Below are positions 13,228 to 20,455 of a stretch of DNA of 22,668 nucleotides, piece after piece (positions within the stretch are counted from its first letter, which is position 1; each line of letters opens with the position of its first letter). Both the position numbers and the translations under genes were made by a program. The notes below the pieces were generated by a model. The model did no database searches. It had not been told where the DNA came from and saw only the letters and a program-made list of their open reading frames with translations. Source of the stretch: a virus; IMG/VR virus record IMGVR_UViG_3300023109_000157, positions 1 through 22,668 of that record. The stretch is one strand, 5' to 3'.

Positions 13228-14510
13228 TGAAAGCTGTATTAAGTAATCGTATTTTTATGGAGTGTACGCCCGAGCTGAGAAAAACTCTTTCAGAGGCTTT
13301 GACATACAAAGTTCCGCCACAAAACCCTAATGATCCTCCACAGATTATTAAGAATCTGCAGCGGGTGCGCGAAAATCTGGTATCTATACCAATTGGACGT
13401 ATTGACTTAATACCAAGCGGTTACGAGGTTGTGGATAAAAGACTAAACATTCCTGCTGATTTTCCTGAATTCAAGTTTGAGTTACGACAAAGTCAGCAGG
13501 ATGTTTATAACAGTTTGGAAGATAATTCTATTATTAATGCTTGGGTAAGCTGGGGTAAAACCTTTACAGGTCTTGCTATTGCTGGTAAGCTAGGACAAAA
13601 AACACTTGTGGTAACCCACACAGTCCCTTTGCGTAATCAATGGGCAAAGGAAGTAGAGAAAGTCTATGGAATTGAACCTGGAATTATTGGAAGTGGTAGG
13701 TTTGATACCGATAGCCCTGTGGTTATTGGTAATACTCAAACATTGTATCGTAACATTGACAAAATCAGGAAAGAGTTCGGAACTATAATACTTGACGAGA
13801 TGCATCATGTGTCTTCGCCCACTTTTGCTAAAATTATTGATGCTAGCCATGCTCGATATAAAATTGGGCTTTCTGGTACAATTGAGCGTAAAGATGGAAA
13901 ACATGTGGTATTTCGTGACTATTTTAGCCCAAATGTATTTAAACCCCCAAAAGAAAATTTTATGACACCTACTATACATATTTATAGGTCGGAAGTAAGA
14001 TTTCCAGATGGCGCAAACATACCTTGGGCCAAAAGAGTCAACACTCTTGTAAATAATGACGAGTATAGGCACTCAGTTGCCATGATGGCGTCGGCATATG
14101 CGGCCAGAGGCCACAAAGTGTTGGTGGTGTCAGATAGAGTTCACTTCTTGAAAAGCTGCGCCGAACTGACTGGTGAGAAATCTGTTTGTGTTACGGGTGA
14201 GGTTGCTCATGAGGACAGAGAAAAACTCGTGGATGAAATACTATACGGTGACAAGGAGATACTATACGGAACTCAAGCAATTTTTTCGGAAGGTATCTCT
14301 GTAAACACATTAAGTTGTTTAATACTTGCTACTCCAATAAATAATGATCCTTTACTTACTCAGCTTATTGGTAGAGTTATACGAAAGCTAGAAGGTAAGA
14401 GAGACCCGGTAGTAATTGACATTCATCTGAAAGGGAAAACAGCTCAGAGACAAGCGTCAAACAGAATGGGGTATTATATGAAGCAAGGTTATCAGATTAA
14501 GCAGCTTTGA
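13227..14510 (+). CDS. SF2 DNA helicase, UvsW/XPB-like
   Basis: 427 residues with superfamily 2 motifs in order: a Q-like LRQSQQDVY (86-94), motif I AWVSWGKT (105-112), motif II DEMH (190-193), motif III SGT (216-218), and motif VI QLIGRVIRK (379-387). The layout matches T4 UvsW and ResIII/XPB-type helicases, which branch-migrate and rewind recombination intermediates. Motif I is odd: the usual T-G-S/A before GKT is V-S-W here, though the GKT is intact. Translation is coupled to phoH by TAATG. With gp46/gp47, SSB and the resolvase, it supports T4-like recombination-linked replication. Promoter P6 begins 18 bases after its stop. Confidence 0.9.
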   Translation: MKAVLSNRIFMECTPELRKTLSEALTYKVPPQNPNDPPQIIKNLQRVRENLVSIPIGRIDLIPSGYEVVDKRLNIPADFPEFKFELRQSQQDVYNSLEDNSIINAWVSWGKTFTGLAIAGKLGQKTLVVTHTVPLRNQWAKEVEKVYGIEPGIIGSGRFDTDSPVVIGNTQTLYRNIDKIRKEFGTIILDEMHHVSSPTFAKIIDASHARYKIGLSGTIERKDGKHVVFRDYFSPNVFKPPKENFMTPTIHIYRSEVRFPDGANIPWAKRVNTLVNNDEYRHSVAMMASAYAARGHKVLVVSDRVHFLKSCAELTGEKSVCVTGEVAHEDREKLVDEILYGDKEILYGTQAIFSEGISVNTLSCLILATPINNDPLLTQLIGRVIRKLEGKRDPVVIDIHLKGKTAQRQASNRMGYYMKQGYQIKQL

Positions 14511-14528
14511 ACCTAGAAAAAATACTTC

Positions 14529-14557
14529 TTGACAAATACTTCAGATGAGTGTATAAT
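14529..14557 (+). promoter_or_regulatory. Sigma-70 promoter P6
   Basis: TTGACA 14529-14534, 17-bp spacer, TATAAT 14552-14557, preceded by AAAAAATACTTC. The following gene's first ATG begins at the base after the -10 box. It is the only strong promoter seen for the right-hand unit (SSB to nrdB). Confidence 0.88.
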
Positions 14558-14959
14558 ATGTTGTTATATAATTGGAATAAGATATTTAAGACAGCCGAAG
14601 GAAGCCCTTTTGCTATCTTTTTAATCTTCAAAATGATGACTACGGCAGCAATACCGAGAAATAAATATGACAGACTTTATAAGTATACTAATATTAGCTT
14701 TTCTGGCGAATCCTTTTTGGTACACCCAGACGTTCTATTGTTTAATGCTTATAAATACGAATATAGCGAGATAGCCCAGTATCTTGCTCTAGCTTCAATG
14801 CGTCCCTATGCGGACTATTTAGCAACTGGGAAAACCACACTGGACTCAATTCTTTGCGAACTGGCTCCAGAATTATTTAATGAAAATAGACTACTCTATG
14901 CGGAAGGTGGTGACATCCATTTTTTGTACGAAGAAGTCAATAAGGAGAAATTACACTAA
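14558..14959 (+). CDS. Conserved hypothetical phage protein
   Basis: 133 residues if started at ATG 14558. This start is kept because MLLYNWNKIF and AEGSPFAIFLIFKM look like part of the protein family I recall from other phages; the next in-frame ATG (14633) would remove them. No ribosome site stands before either one. Main blocks are IPRNKYDRLYKYTNISFSGE, SFLVHPDVLLFNAYKYEYSE and LALASMRPYADYLATGKTTL; the protein is helical and soluble. Function is unknown. The stop shares its A with the SSB start (TAATG), so it is cotranslated with SSB. Confidence 0.7.
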   Translation: MLLYNWNKIFKTAEGSPFAIFLIFKMMTTAAIPRNKYDRLYKYTNISFSGESFLVHPDVLLFNAYKYEYSEIAQYLALASMRPYADYLATGKTTLDSILCELAPELFNENRLLYAEGGDIHFLYEEVNKEKLH

Positions 14960-15585
14960 TGGCACTATCATTTAACAAAACAGCAGGCGGCAACAAAAAA
15001 TCATCAATTACCTCTTACTCTTATCGTGACGGAGACAATGAAATTCGTCTAGTTGGAGATGTACTAGCACGATATGTATATTGGCTAGAAGGTAAGAACG
15101 GTAAGAACATTCCTTTTGAGTGTTTGTCTTTTGACCGCAACGAAGAGCGTTTTAACAACAAAGAAAAAGATTGGATTCGTGAATATTATCCAGATCTTAA
15201 GTGTGGCTGGAGCTACGCTATGCAGTGTCTTGATAACGGCGAAGTAAAAATTGTCAACCTCAAGAAGAAGCTTTTTGAAGCTATCTTAACTGCTGCAGAA
15301 GACTTGGGTGATCCTACAGACCCAAGCACAGGCTGGGATGTAAAATTCAAGCGTGTAAAGACTGGACCTTTGCCCTACAATGTAGAGTATCAGTTACAAG
15401 TACTAAAGTGCAAGCAACGTGCTCTCAGTGAGAACGAGATGGCCGCTGTTGCAGAACTGAAGTCTATGGATGATGTAATGCCTCGTCCTACTCCAGATGC
15501 ACAAAAAGCACTCCTTGACGAAATCCGTGAAGATAGTGCTGGTGATATTGACGAAACTTTAGAAGATGAATTCAACGTATCATGA
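14959..15585 (+). CDS. Single-stranded DNA-binding protein, gp32-like
   Basis: 208 residues. The central part (about 15-145) fits a phage SSB core I recall: ITSYSYRDGDNEIRLVGDVL, PFECLSFDRNEERFNNKEKD, WDVKFKRVKTGPLPYNVEYQ. The C-terminal tail (about 180-208) is strongly acidic (LDEIREDSAGDIDETLEDEF), as in SSB and T4 gp32, where it binds partner replication proteins. No zinc motif of the gp32 kind is visible. Codon use is of the highly expressed type, as expected for an SSB that must coat forks. It is coupled to its neighbours on both sides (TAATG upstream, four-base overlap downstream). Homology is from recall, so the SSB call is likely rather than certain. Confidence 0.75.
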   Translation: MALSFNKTAGGNKKSSITSYSYRDGDNEIRLVGDVLARYVYWLEGKNGKNIPFECLSFDRNEERFNNKEKDWIREYYPDLKCGWSYAMQCLDNGEVKIVNLKKKLFEAILTAAEDLGDPTDPSTGWDVKFKRVKTGPLPYNVEYQLQVLKCKQRALSENEMAAVAELKSMDDVMPRPTPDAQKALLDEIREDSAGDIDETLEDEFNVS

Positions 15586-16541
15586 TTTTATTTACGGCAG
15601 ACTGGCACATCAAGCTAGGACAAAAGAATGTTCCACGCGAGTGGGCTTTAAATAGGTACAAACTGTTTTTCGATCAGATTCATACCTTAGAAAAGCAGTG
15701 TACTTCCCATATTATAGGAGGAGACTTATTTGACCGTCTGCCGAACATGGAAGAGTTGGAGCTTTATTTTTCGTTTATTCGTAATATAACTATTCCAACT
15801 ATCATCTATGACGGTAATCATGAAGCTACAAAGAAAAATAAAACTTTCTTTACTCAGTTGAGACAAGTTTCACGAGATATTAACCCTTTGGTACACATTG
15901 TAGACATTTCTTATATAGACCCCGGCTTAGGGTATGGAATATTACCCTATGCCGATCTACATCGAAAGGACAGTATTGAGAAGTTTGATAAAACCAAGCC
16001 TCTCTTTACTCATGTTCGAGGAGAGATACCCCCGCACGTAAAGCCTGAGGTAGACCTGGAGAGGTTTGAAGATTTTCCTGTTGTATTTGCAGGGGACTTG
16101 CATGCACATAGCAATACTCAAAGAAACATAGTATACCCAGGTAGTCCCATGACTACTTCATTTCATAGAAACGAAGTACAGACAGGGTACCTTTTAATTA
16201 ATCCACAAAATTGGTCGTGGATGTGGGACTCATTTGAACTGCCACAACTTATACGGAAAACCGTTTCAAGTACAGATGAAATGATACCTACAGATTACCA
16301 CCATACAATTTATGAGATTGAAGGAGATATACAAGAGCTAGCTAACATTAAGAATAGTGATCTTCTTGATAAGAAAGTTGTAAAACGAAGTAGCGAAGCT
16401 ACTCTTGTCATGCACAAAGAAATGAGTATTCAAGAAGAGCTAGTAGAGTATTTAACCTATATTCTAGAAATATCAGAATCTAGAATACCGCAAATAGTAG
16501 GGATATTTAATGATTACGCTACAAAAATTGAAATGGAGTAA
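15582..16541 (+). CDS. Recombination nuclease, gp47/Mre11/SbcD-like
   Basis: 319 residues of the calcineurin-like phosphoesterase family. Metal motifs in order are DWH (D7, H9), GGDLFD (D48), GNHE (78-81), H144 in FTHVRGE, and GDLHAH (H174, H176), then YPGSP near 185. Together with the next gene it makes the gp46/gp47 complex, which resects DNA ends and, in T4, also breaks down host DNA. A cap domain fills the C-terminal third. The overlap with SSB is four bases and with gp46 is 32 bases, so the two subunits are made together. Confidence 0.94.
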   Translation: MILFTADWHIKLGQKNVPREWALNRYKLFFDQIHTLEKQCTSHIIGGDLFDRLPNMEELELYFSFIRNITIPTIIYDGNHEATKKNKTFFTQLRQVSRDINPLVHIVDISYIDPGLGYGILPYADLHRKDSIEKFDKTKPLFTHVRGEIPPHVKPEVDLERFEDFPVVFAGDLHAHSNTQRNIVYPGSPMTTSFHRNEVQTGYLLINPQNWSWMWDSFELPQLIRKTVSSTDEMIPTDYHHTIYEIEGDIQELANIKNSDLLDKKVVKRSSEATLVMHKEMSIQEELVEYLTYILEISESRIPQIVGIFNDYATKIEME

Positions 16542-18306
16542 TTGTTTCAGCTATGGCGCGGATAACGAGTTGGACCTTAGTAGTAATACTGTAACTCAGC
16601 TTGTTGGTACTAATGGTATGGGCAAGTCGTCCATACCGTTAATTATCGAAGAAGCGTTATATAACAAAAACTCAAAAGGCATTAAAAAAGCCGATATACC
16701 TAACAGGTACGTGAATTCTGGCTATAATATTCAGCTAGATTTTACAAAAGATGACAAAAGATACGAGGTAGTAATAGATAGAAAATCTAGTATTAAACTC
16801 AAGTTGTTAGAAAATGGCGAAGATATTAGCTCACATACAGCGACTAATACATATAAAACTTTGCAAGAGATAATTGGAATTGATTTCAAAACTTTCTCTC
16901 AGTTAGTTTACCAGAATACTAATAGTAGTTTGCAATTCTTAACTGCAACAGATACAAATAGAAAAAAGTTTCTAATAGATCTGCTTCACTTAGAACACTA
17001 CATTGAATTATTCGAGCTGTTTAAAGAAGAGTCCCGACAGACTTCGATTGTACTAACAGGCATAGAGTCAAAGACTGCAACCATCGAAAAATGGTTGTCT
17101 GATAATAAATTGAGTGATACGAATATACTTCCTCTGTCTGAAATTTCAATTGAGACGGAAGACGATGAGAAAGAACTCGCCAGTCTTATGATTGAAATTG
17201 AAAATATCTCTGAGAAAAATAAAAAGATTTCTCAGAATAATACTTATAAAAGTATGCTAAGTAAGATAGATATTGATTCTGCCAGAAACTGTAATGTAGA
17301 TAGCGTACAATCGTATGATGACCTTCAAGCCGAGGGTGGAAGTCTATCACAGGCAGTAGCGGGGTCAAAGAAACTTTTAGATAAATTGAGCAAATTAGGA
17401 GATAAATGCCCTACTTGTGAACAAGATGTAGACTCTACTTTTATAGAGTCTCTACTTTCTTTAGAGACTAATAAAATTATGTCTGCAAAGGAACGACAAA
17501 ATGAAATTGAACGAAGAATATCAGAAATTAAACAAAACAATGCAGAGTTTCGAACTTCCCAAAAAACTCAAAAAGATTGGGAAGATTTGTACAGGAGCAT
17601 TGACAACAGCCTACCGTCATCTCCGCTGGATAAACAGGAGCTTGGTAGTCGCGCTAACGACATTCAGACTAGAATATCGGATGCAAAGACAGAACTGGTT
17701 AGGGTTGCACGAGAAAATGAACGAGTCACTAAAAGAAACACGCGGATACAAGTAATACTTGAGCAAACAGAGGAATTTCAATCACAACTAAATGGGCACC
17801 AAGAACTCTTGAATAAAGAAAGAGAAATCTCCAGTAATTTAGAAGTATTGAAAAAAGCTTTTAGCACTAACGGTCTGTTAGCTTATAAGATAGAAAATTT
17901 AGTAAAAGAACTAGAAGAATTAACAAATCACTATCTTGCAGAGCTTTCAGACGGTCGCTTTACACTTGAATTTGTAGTGTCTAACGATAAGTTAAATGTA
18001 CAAATAACAGACAATGGTAACATAGTGGATATTCTAGCTCTCTCTTCGGGAGAACTAGCAAGAGTAAATACAGCCACACTTATCGCCATTCGTAAATTGA
18101 TGAGCAGTATATCAAAGTCTAGAATTAACATTCTATTTCTTGATGAAGTTATCAATGTATTAGACGATACTGGGCGAGAAAAGTTAGTGGAAGTTTTACT
18201 TGGAGAAGACCTTAACACTTATGTTGTTAGTCACGGGTGGACTCACCCTTTATTAGATAAAGTAGAAGTAGTAAAATCAGGCAACATAAGTAAATTGGAG
18301 CACTAA
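16510..18306 (+). CDS. Recombination ATPase, gp46/Rad50/SbcC-like
   Basis: 598 residues with the SMC-like plan. Walker A is GTNGMGKS (33-40), the zinc hook is CPTC (300-303) at the coiled-coil tip, the ABC signature is LSSGE (511-515), and Walker B is ILFLDE with D545 and E546. Two coiled-coil arms flank the hook (about 170-290 and 310-460), shorter than in cellular Rad50 but usual for phage. It powers the gp47 nuclease in end resection. ATG 16510 lies 32 bases inside the gp47 gene, and the protein starts with the expected strand MITLQKLKWSNCFSYG. The stop overlaps the next ATG (TAATG). Confidence 0.95.
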   Translation: MITLQKLKWSNCFSYGADNELDLSSNTVTQLVGTNGMGKSSIPLIIEEALYNKNSKGIKKADIPNRYVNSGYNIQLDFTKDDKRYEVVIDRKSSIKLKLLENGEDISSHTATNTYKTLQEIIGIDFKTFSQLVYQNTNSSLQFLTATDTNRKKFLIDLLHLEHYIELFELFKEESRQTSIVLTGIESKTATIEKWLSDNKLSDTNILPLSEISIETEDDEKELASLMIEIENISEKNKKISQNNTYKSMLSKIDIDSARNCNVDSVQSYDDLQAEGGSLSQAVAGSKKLLDKLSKLGDKCPTCEQDVDSTFIESLLSLETNKIMSAKERQNEIERRISEIKQNNAEFRTSQKTQKDWEDLYRSIDNSLPSSPLDKQELGSRANDIQTRISDAKTELVRVARENERVTKRNTRIQVILEQTEEFQSQLNGHQELLNKEREISSNLEVLKKAFSTNGLLAYKIENLVKELEELTNHYLAELSDGRFTLEFVVSNDKLNVQITDNGNIVDILALSSGELARVNTATLIAIRKLMSSISKSRINILFLDEVINVLDDTGREKLVEVLLGEDLNTYVVSHGWTHPLLDKVEVVKSGNISKLEH

Positions 18307-18953
18307 TGTTTAATTTAAAAGAGTTCATTGAATCCTATAATATTCCTATTAAAACAGTATATGATATAGGAGCTTGTGTAGGAGCCTGGACAAAATCTAT
18401 GCGTACCGTGCTACCAGAGGCAGAGTTCTACTTATTCGAAGCCAATGCAAACTGTGAGAATTCTCTACAAGGAGAACGCTACTATATAGAAGTATTATCA
18501 AGTAGAAAACAAGAAGTTACTTTTTATTCGAACGGGGGCATAGATACTGGAGAATCTTATTATCTAGAAAACACTCTTCATTACTCAAACCCTATGTGTA
18601 CTAGTGTAGAGACAGTGACCTTAGACGACTCTGTACTCGCAAAAAATATACCTGCACCTGACTTTGTAAAAATTGATACTCAAGGGTCAGAGTTAGATAT
18701 TATTTTAGGAGGACAAAACTCTCTTAAAAATACTACATTTATACAATTAGAAATGCCCATAATCAACTATAACAGAGGAGGCGCTAGTTTTGACAGCCTT
18801 ACTAAAGTACTCTCCTCCAAAGGATTTTATGCAGTAGGTATTTTGGAACATCTATATTCAGATAACTATTTAGTTCAAGCAGATGTATTATTTATGCACA
18901 AAGACAAAAAAGAGTTATATGTATCAGAGACCCCTTATCTAATACTGCCTTAA
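18306..18953 (+). CDS. FkbM-type SAM-dependent methyltransferase
   Basis: 215 residues. VYDIGACVGAWT (18-29) is the SAM-binding glycine loop, FYLFEANANC (41-50) is the acidic strand end, DFVKIDTQGSELDIILGG (119-136) is the FkbM signature, and FIQLEMPIINYN (145-156) follows. FkbM proteins O-methylate sugars and small molecules; FkbM-like genes are found in many marine phages with unknown targets. The gene is coupled to gp46 by TAATG and sits inside the recombination operon, where a sugar methyltransferase is unexpected. It is A+T-rich, with mixed ATA and ATT codons. It is not a recognisable DNA cytosine or adenine methylase, so I do not take it as partner of the EcoRV-like enzyme. Confidence 0.85.
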   Translation: MFNLKEFIESYNIPIKTVYDIGACVGAWTKSMRTVLPEAEFYLFEANANCENSLQGERYYIEVLSSRKQEVTFYSNGGIDTGESYYLENTLHYSNPMCTSVETVTLDDSVLAKNIPAPDFVKIDTQGSELDIILGGQNSLKNTTFIQLEMPIINYNRGGASFDSLTKVLSSKGFYAVGILEHLYSDNYLVQADVLFMHKDKKELYVSETPYLILP

Positions 18954-18965
18954 CAGGACTTAGAA

Positions 18966-19181
18966 ATGAAAACAAAAAATATTATAGCAGAAGGCATGGC
19001 CTCGTATCTTCTAGGAAAAGTACAATACCACAAAGCAAATGTGCGTATGTATTTAGAGCATCCTGCAGGTATTGGGGAACACCCTGATATTATGGCAGCA
19101 ATTGAAGAAGAAATAGCAAAAGCAGCTGAGTGTAAAGAAAAGCTGGAGATGCTTGAGGAGATTTGTAGAGAGCATGGTTGA
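18966..19181 (+). CDS. Small helical phage protein
   Basis: 71 residues, ATG 18966 with AGGA eight bases ahead. It looks all-helical: KNIIAEGMASYLLGKVQYHK, VRMYLEHPAGIGEHPD, then a long acidic helix AAIEEEIAKAAECKEKLEML. Proteins with the same plan, Y-H-K then P-x-G/A-I-x-x-H then IxxEL, are common in marine phages as I recall, always without function. It overlaps the resolvase-like gene by eight bases. Confidence 0.75.
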   Translation: MKTKNIIAEGMASYLLGKVQYHKANVRMYLEHPAGIGEHPDIMAAIEEEIAKAAECKEKLEMLEEICREHG

Positions 19182-19620
19182 TAGTAGAGCTAAGGGAGCT
19201 AGAGGCGAATACTTAGTTCGAGATATGCTCAGAGATGCTACCGATCTTCAGTTTGAGAGAGTTCCTGCTTCAGGCGCTCTCGAATACTTAAAAGGAGACT
19301 TGTATGTTCCTCACGCAAAGAATCGCTTCTGTATAGAAGTAAAAAACTATGAAAGTTCTCCTTTATCGGATAAAATTTTTACGGCAAAAAAGACAAATAA
19401 CTTAATACGTTGGTGGGTAAAACTCTTACAACAGGCGGCAGGTGGTAACCAAGAGCCTTTGTTGTTCTTCAAGTATAATCGATCGCCAGTATTTGTAGTT
19501 ACAAACTTATTGCCTGAAGAGACAAACGAGTGGCTACGTATCGAATGGTTAGACTGTTACGTCTTACTAGCAGAAACGTGGCTTAAACAAGAAAATACGA
19601 GGTTTGTAGATGGCTTTTAA
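19174..19620 (+). CDS. PD-(D/E)XK nuclease, Holliday junction resolvase-like
   Basis: 148 residues from ATG 19174 (GAGAG ahead; the frame is open further left but only shadows the previous gene). The active site plan is that of archaeal Hjc-like resolvases: GARGEYLVRDML with E12, the R-x3-SG pattern (RVPASG, 29-34), D42 in GDLYVP, and E55 and K57 in IEVKNY. A likely role is to cut branched recombination intermediates before packaging, working with UvsW-like helicase and gp46/gp47. It could also be a less specific nuclease of the same fold. It overlaps the 5' exonuclease start by 11 bases. Confidence 0.82.
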   Translation: MVDSRAKGARGEYLVRDMLRDATDLQFERVPASGALEYLKGDLYVPHAKNRFCIEVKNYESSPLSDKIFTAKKTNNLIRWWVKLLQQAAGGNQEPLLFFKYNRSPVFVVTNLLPEETNEWLRIEWLDCYVLLAETWLKQENTRFVDGF

Positions 19621-20455
19621 TTTAACAGACAAGATGATAAATAAAAACGCAAACTCTACATTAGTAGTGGATGCGTTAAACTTGGCGTTTCGTTGGAAAC
19701 ATCAAGGCCGTACAGATTTTCGTTACGATTATCAAGATACGGTAAAAAGTCTAGCAAAGTCATATGATTGTAACAACATCATTATTACTGCGGATTGGGG
19801 TTCTTCTACATATAGAAAAGGCATAGCGCCTGAGTATAAACAGAACCGAAAAGAAAAGTTTGCAGAGCAGACAGAGGCAGAGAGACTTGCTTTCGAAGAG
19901 TTCTTTGAAGAATTCGAAGCGAGCTTAGAAGTTCTCGCAGAAGATTACCCAATACTTAGGTACAAAGGAGTAGAGGCAGACGACATTGCAGCGCACTTAG
20001 TAAAGCACAAAGATAAATACGACTTAGAGTATATGTGGCTTATATCAAGTGACCGAGACTGGGATTTGCTTATACAAGAAAAAGTAGGGCGTTTCTCCTA
20101 TGTAACAAGAAAAGAAGTAAGATTGGACAACTGGAAAGAGCATTACGAAGTTAGGCCAGAAGACTACATATCTATGAAATGTCTTACTGGGGATAAAGGC
20201 GATAATGTGCCAGGAATTCCCGGCATTGGACCAAAGAGAGCCGTAGATCTTATACGAGACTACGGGACTGCTTTTGATATTTATACTGCTTGTCCTCTTG
20301 AGAGTAGATATAAATATATTCAGTCACTCAATGAAAATGCAGAACAACTACTCGTTAACTACGAGTTAATGGATCTAATCACGTATTGTGATGATGCGAT
20401 TGGTCAAGACAATATTGAAAATATTGGAAGTGTATTAAATGAATATAAAAATTGA
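19610..20455 (+). CDS. 5'-3' exonuclease / flap endonuclease
   Basis: 281 residues of the FEN/T4 RNase H/Pol I 5' nuclease family. Metal-binding acids occur in LVVDALNLAF (D21), ITADWGS near 60, EADDIAAHL near 125, SSDRDWDLL near 148, and the helix-hairpin-helix GDKGDNVPGIPGIGPKRA near 197-214 clamps DNA. It removes RNA primers and flaps at the lagging strand, a task the polymerase here lacks since it has no 5' nuclease domain. It overlaps both neighbours, by 11 bases upstream and 17 downstream. The two split ligase subunits should seal the nicks it leaves. Confidence 0.93.
   Translation: MAFNLTDKMINKNANSTLVVDALNLAFRWKHQGRTDFRYDYQDTVKSLAKSYDCNNIIITADWGSSTYRKGIAPEYKQNRKEKFAEQTEAERLAFEEFFEEFEASLEVLAEDYPILRYKGVEADDIAAHLVKHKDKYDLEYMWLISSDRDWDLLIQEKVGRFSYVTRKEVRLDNWKEHYEVRPEDYISMKCLTGDKGDNVPGIPGIGPKRAVDLIRDYGTAFDIYTACPLESRYKYIQSLNENAEQLLVNYELMDLITYCDDAIGQDNIENIGSVLNEYKN

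Noticed and set aside
13590-14072. 160-codon open frame on the - strand
   Set aside because: It lies wholly inside the SF2 helicase gene, has no ribosome site or recognisable motif, and all real genes here are on the + strand.
14740-14760. TATAAATA-like T4 late promoter
   Set aside because: It lies inside a coding frame facing its own gene, appears once, and no late genes follow.
18306-18953. FkbM protein as the missing partner methylase of the EcoRV-like enzyme
   Set aside because: It lacks the DPPY or PCQ type motifs of DNA adenine or cytosine methylases and matches the sugar/small-molecule FkbM signature.
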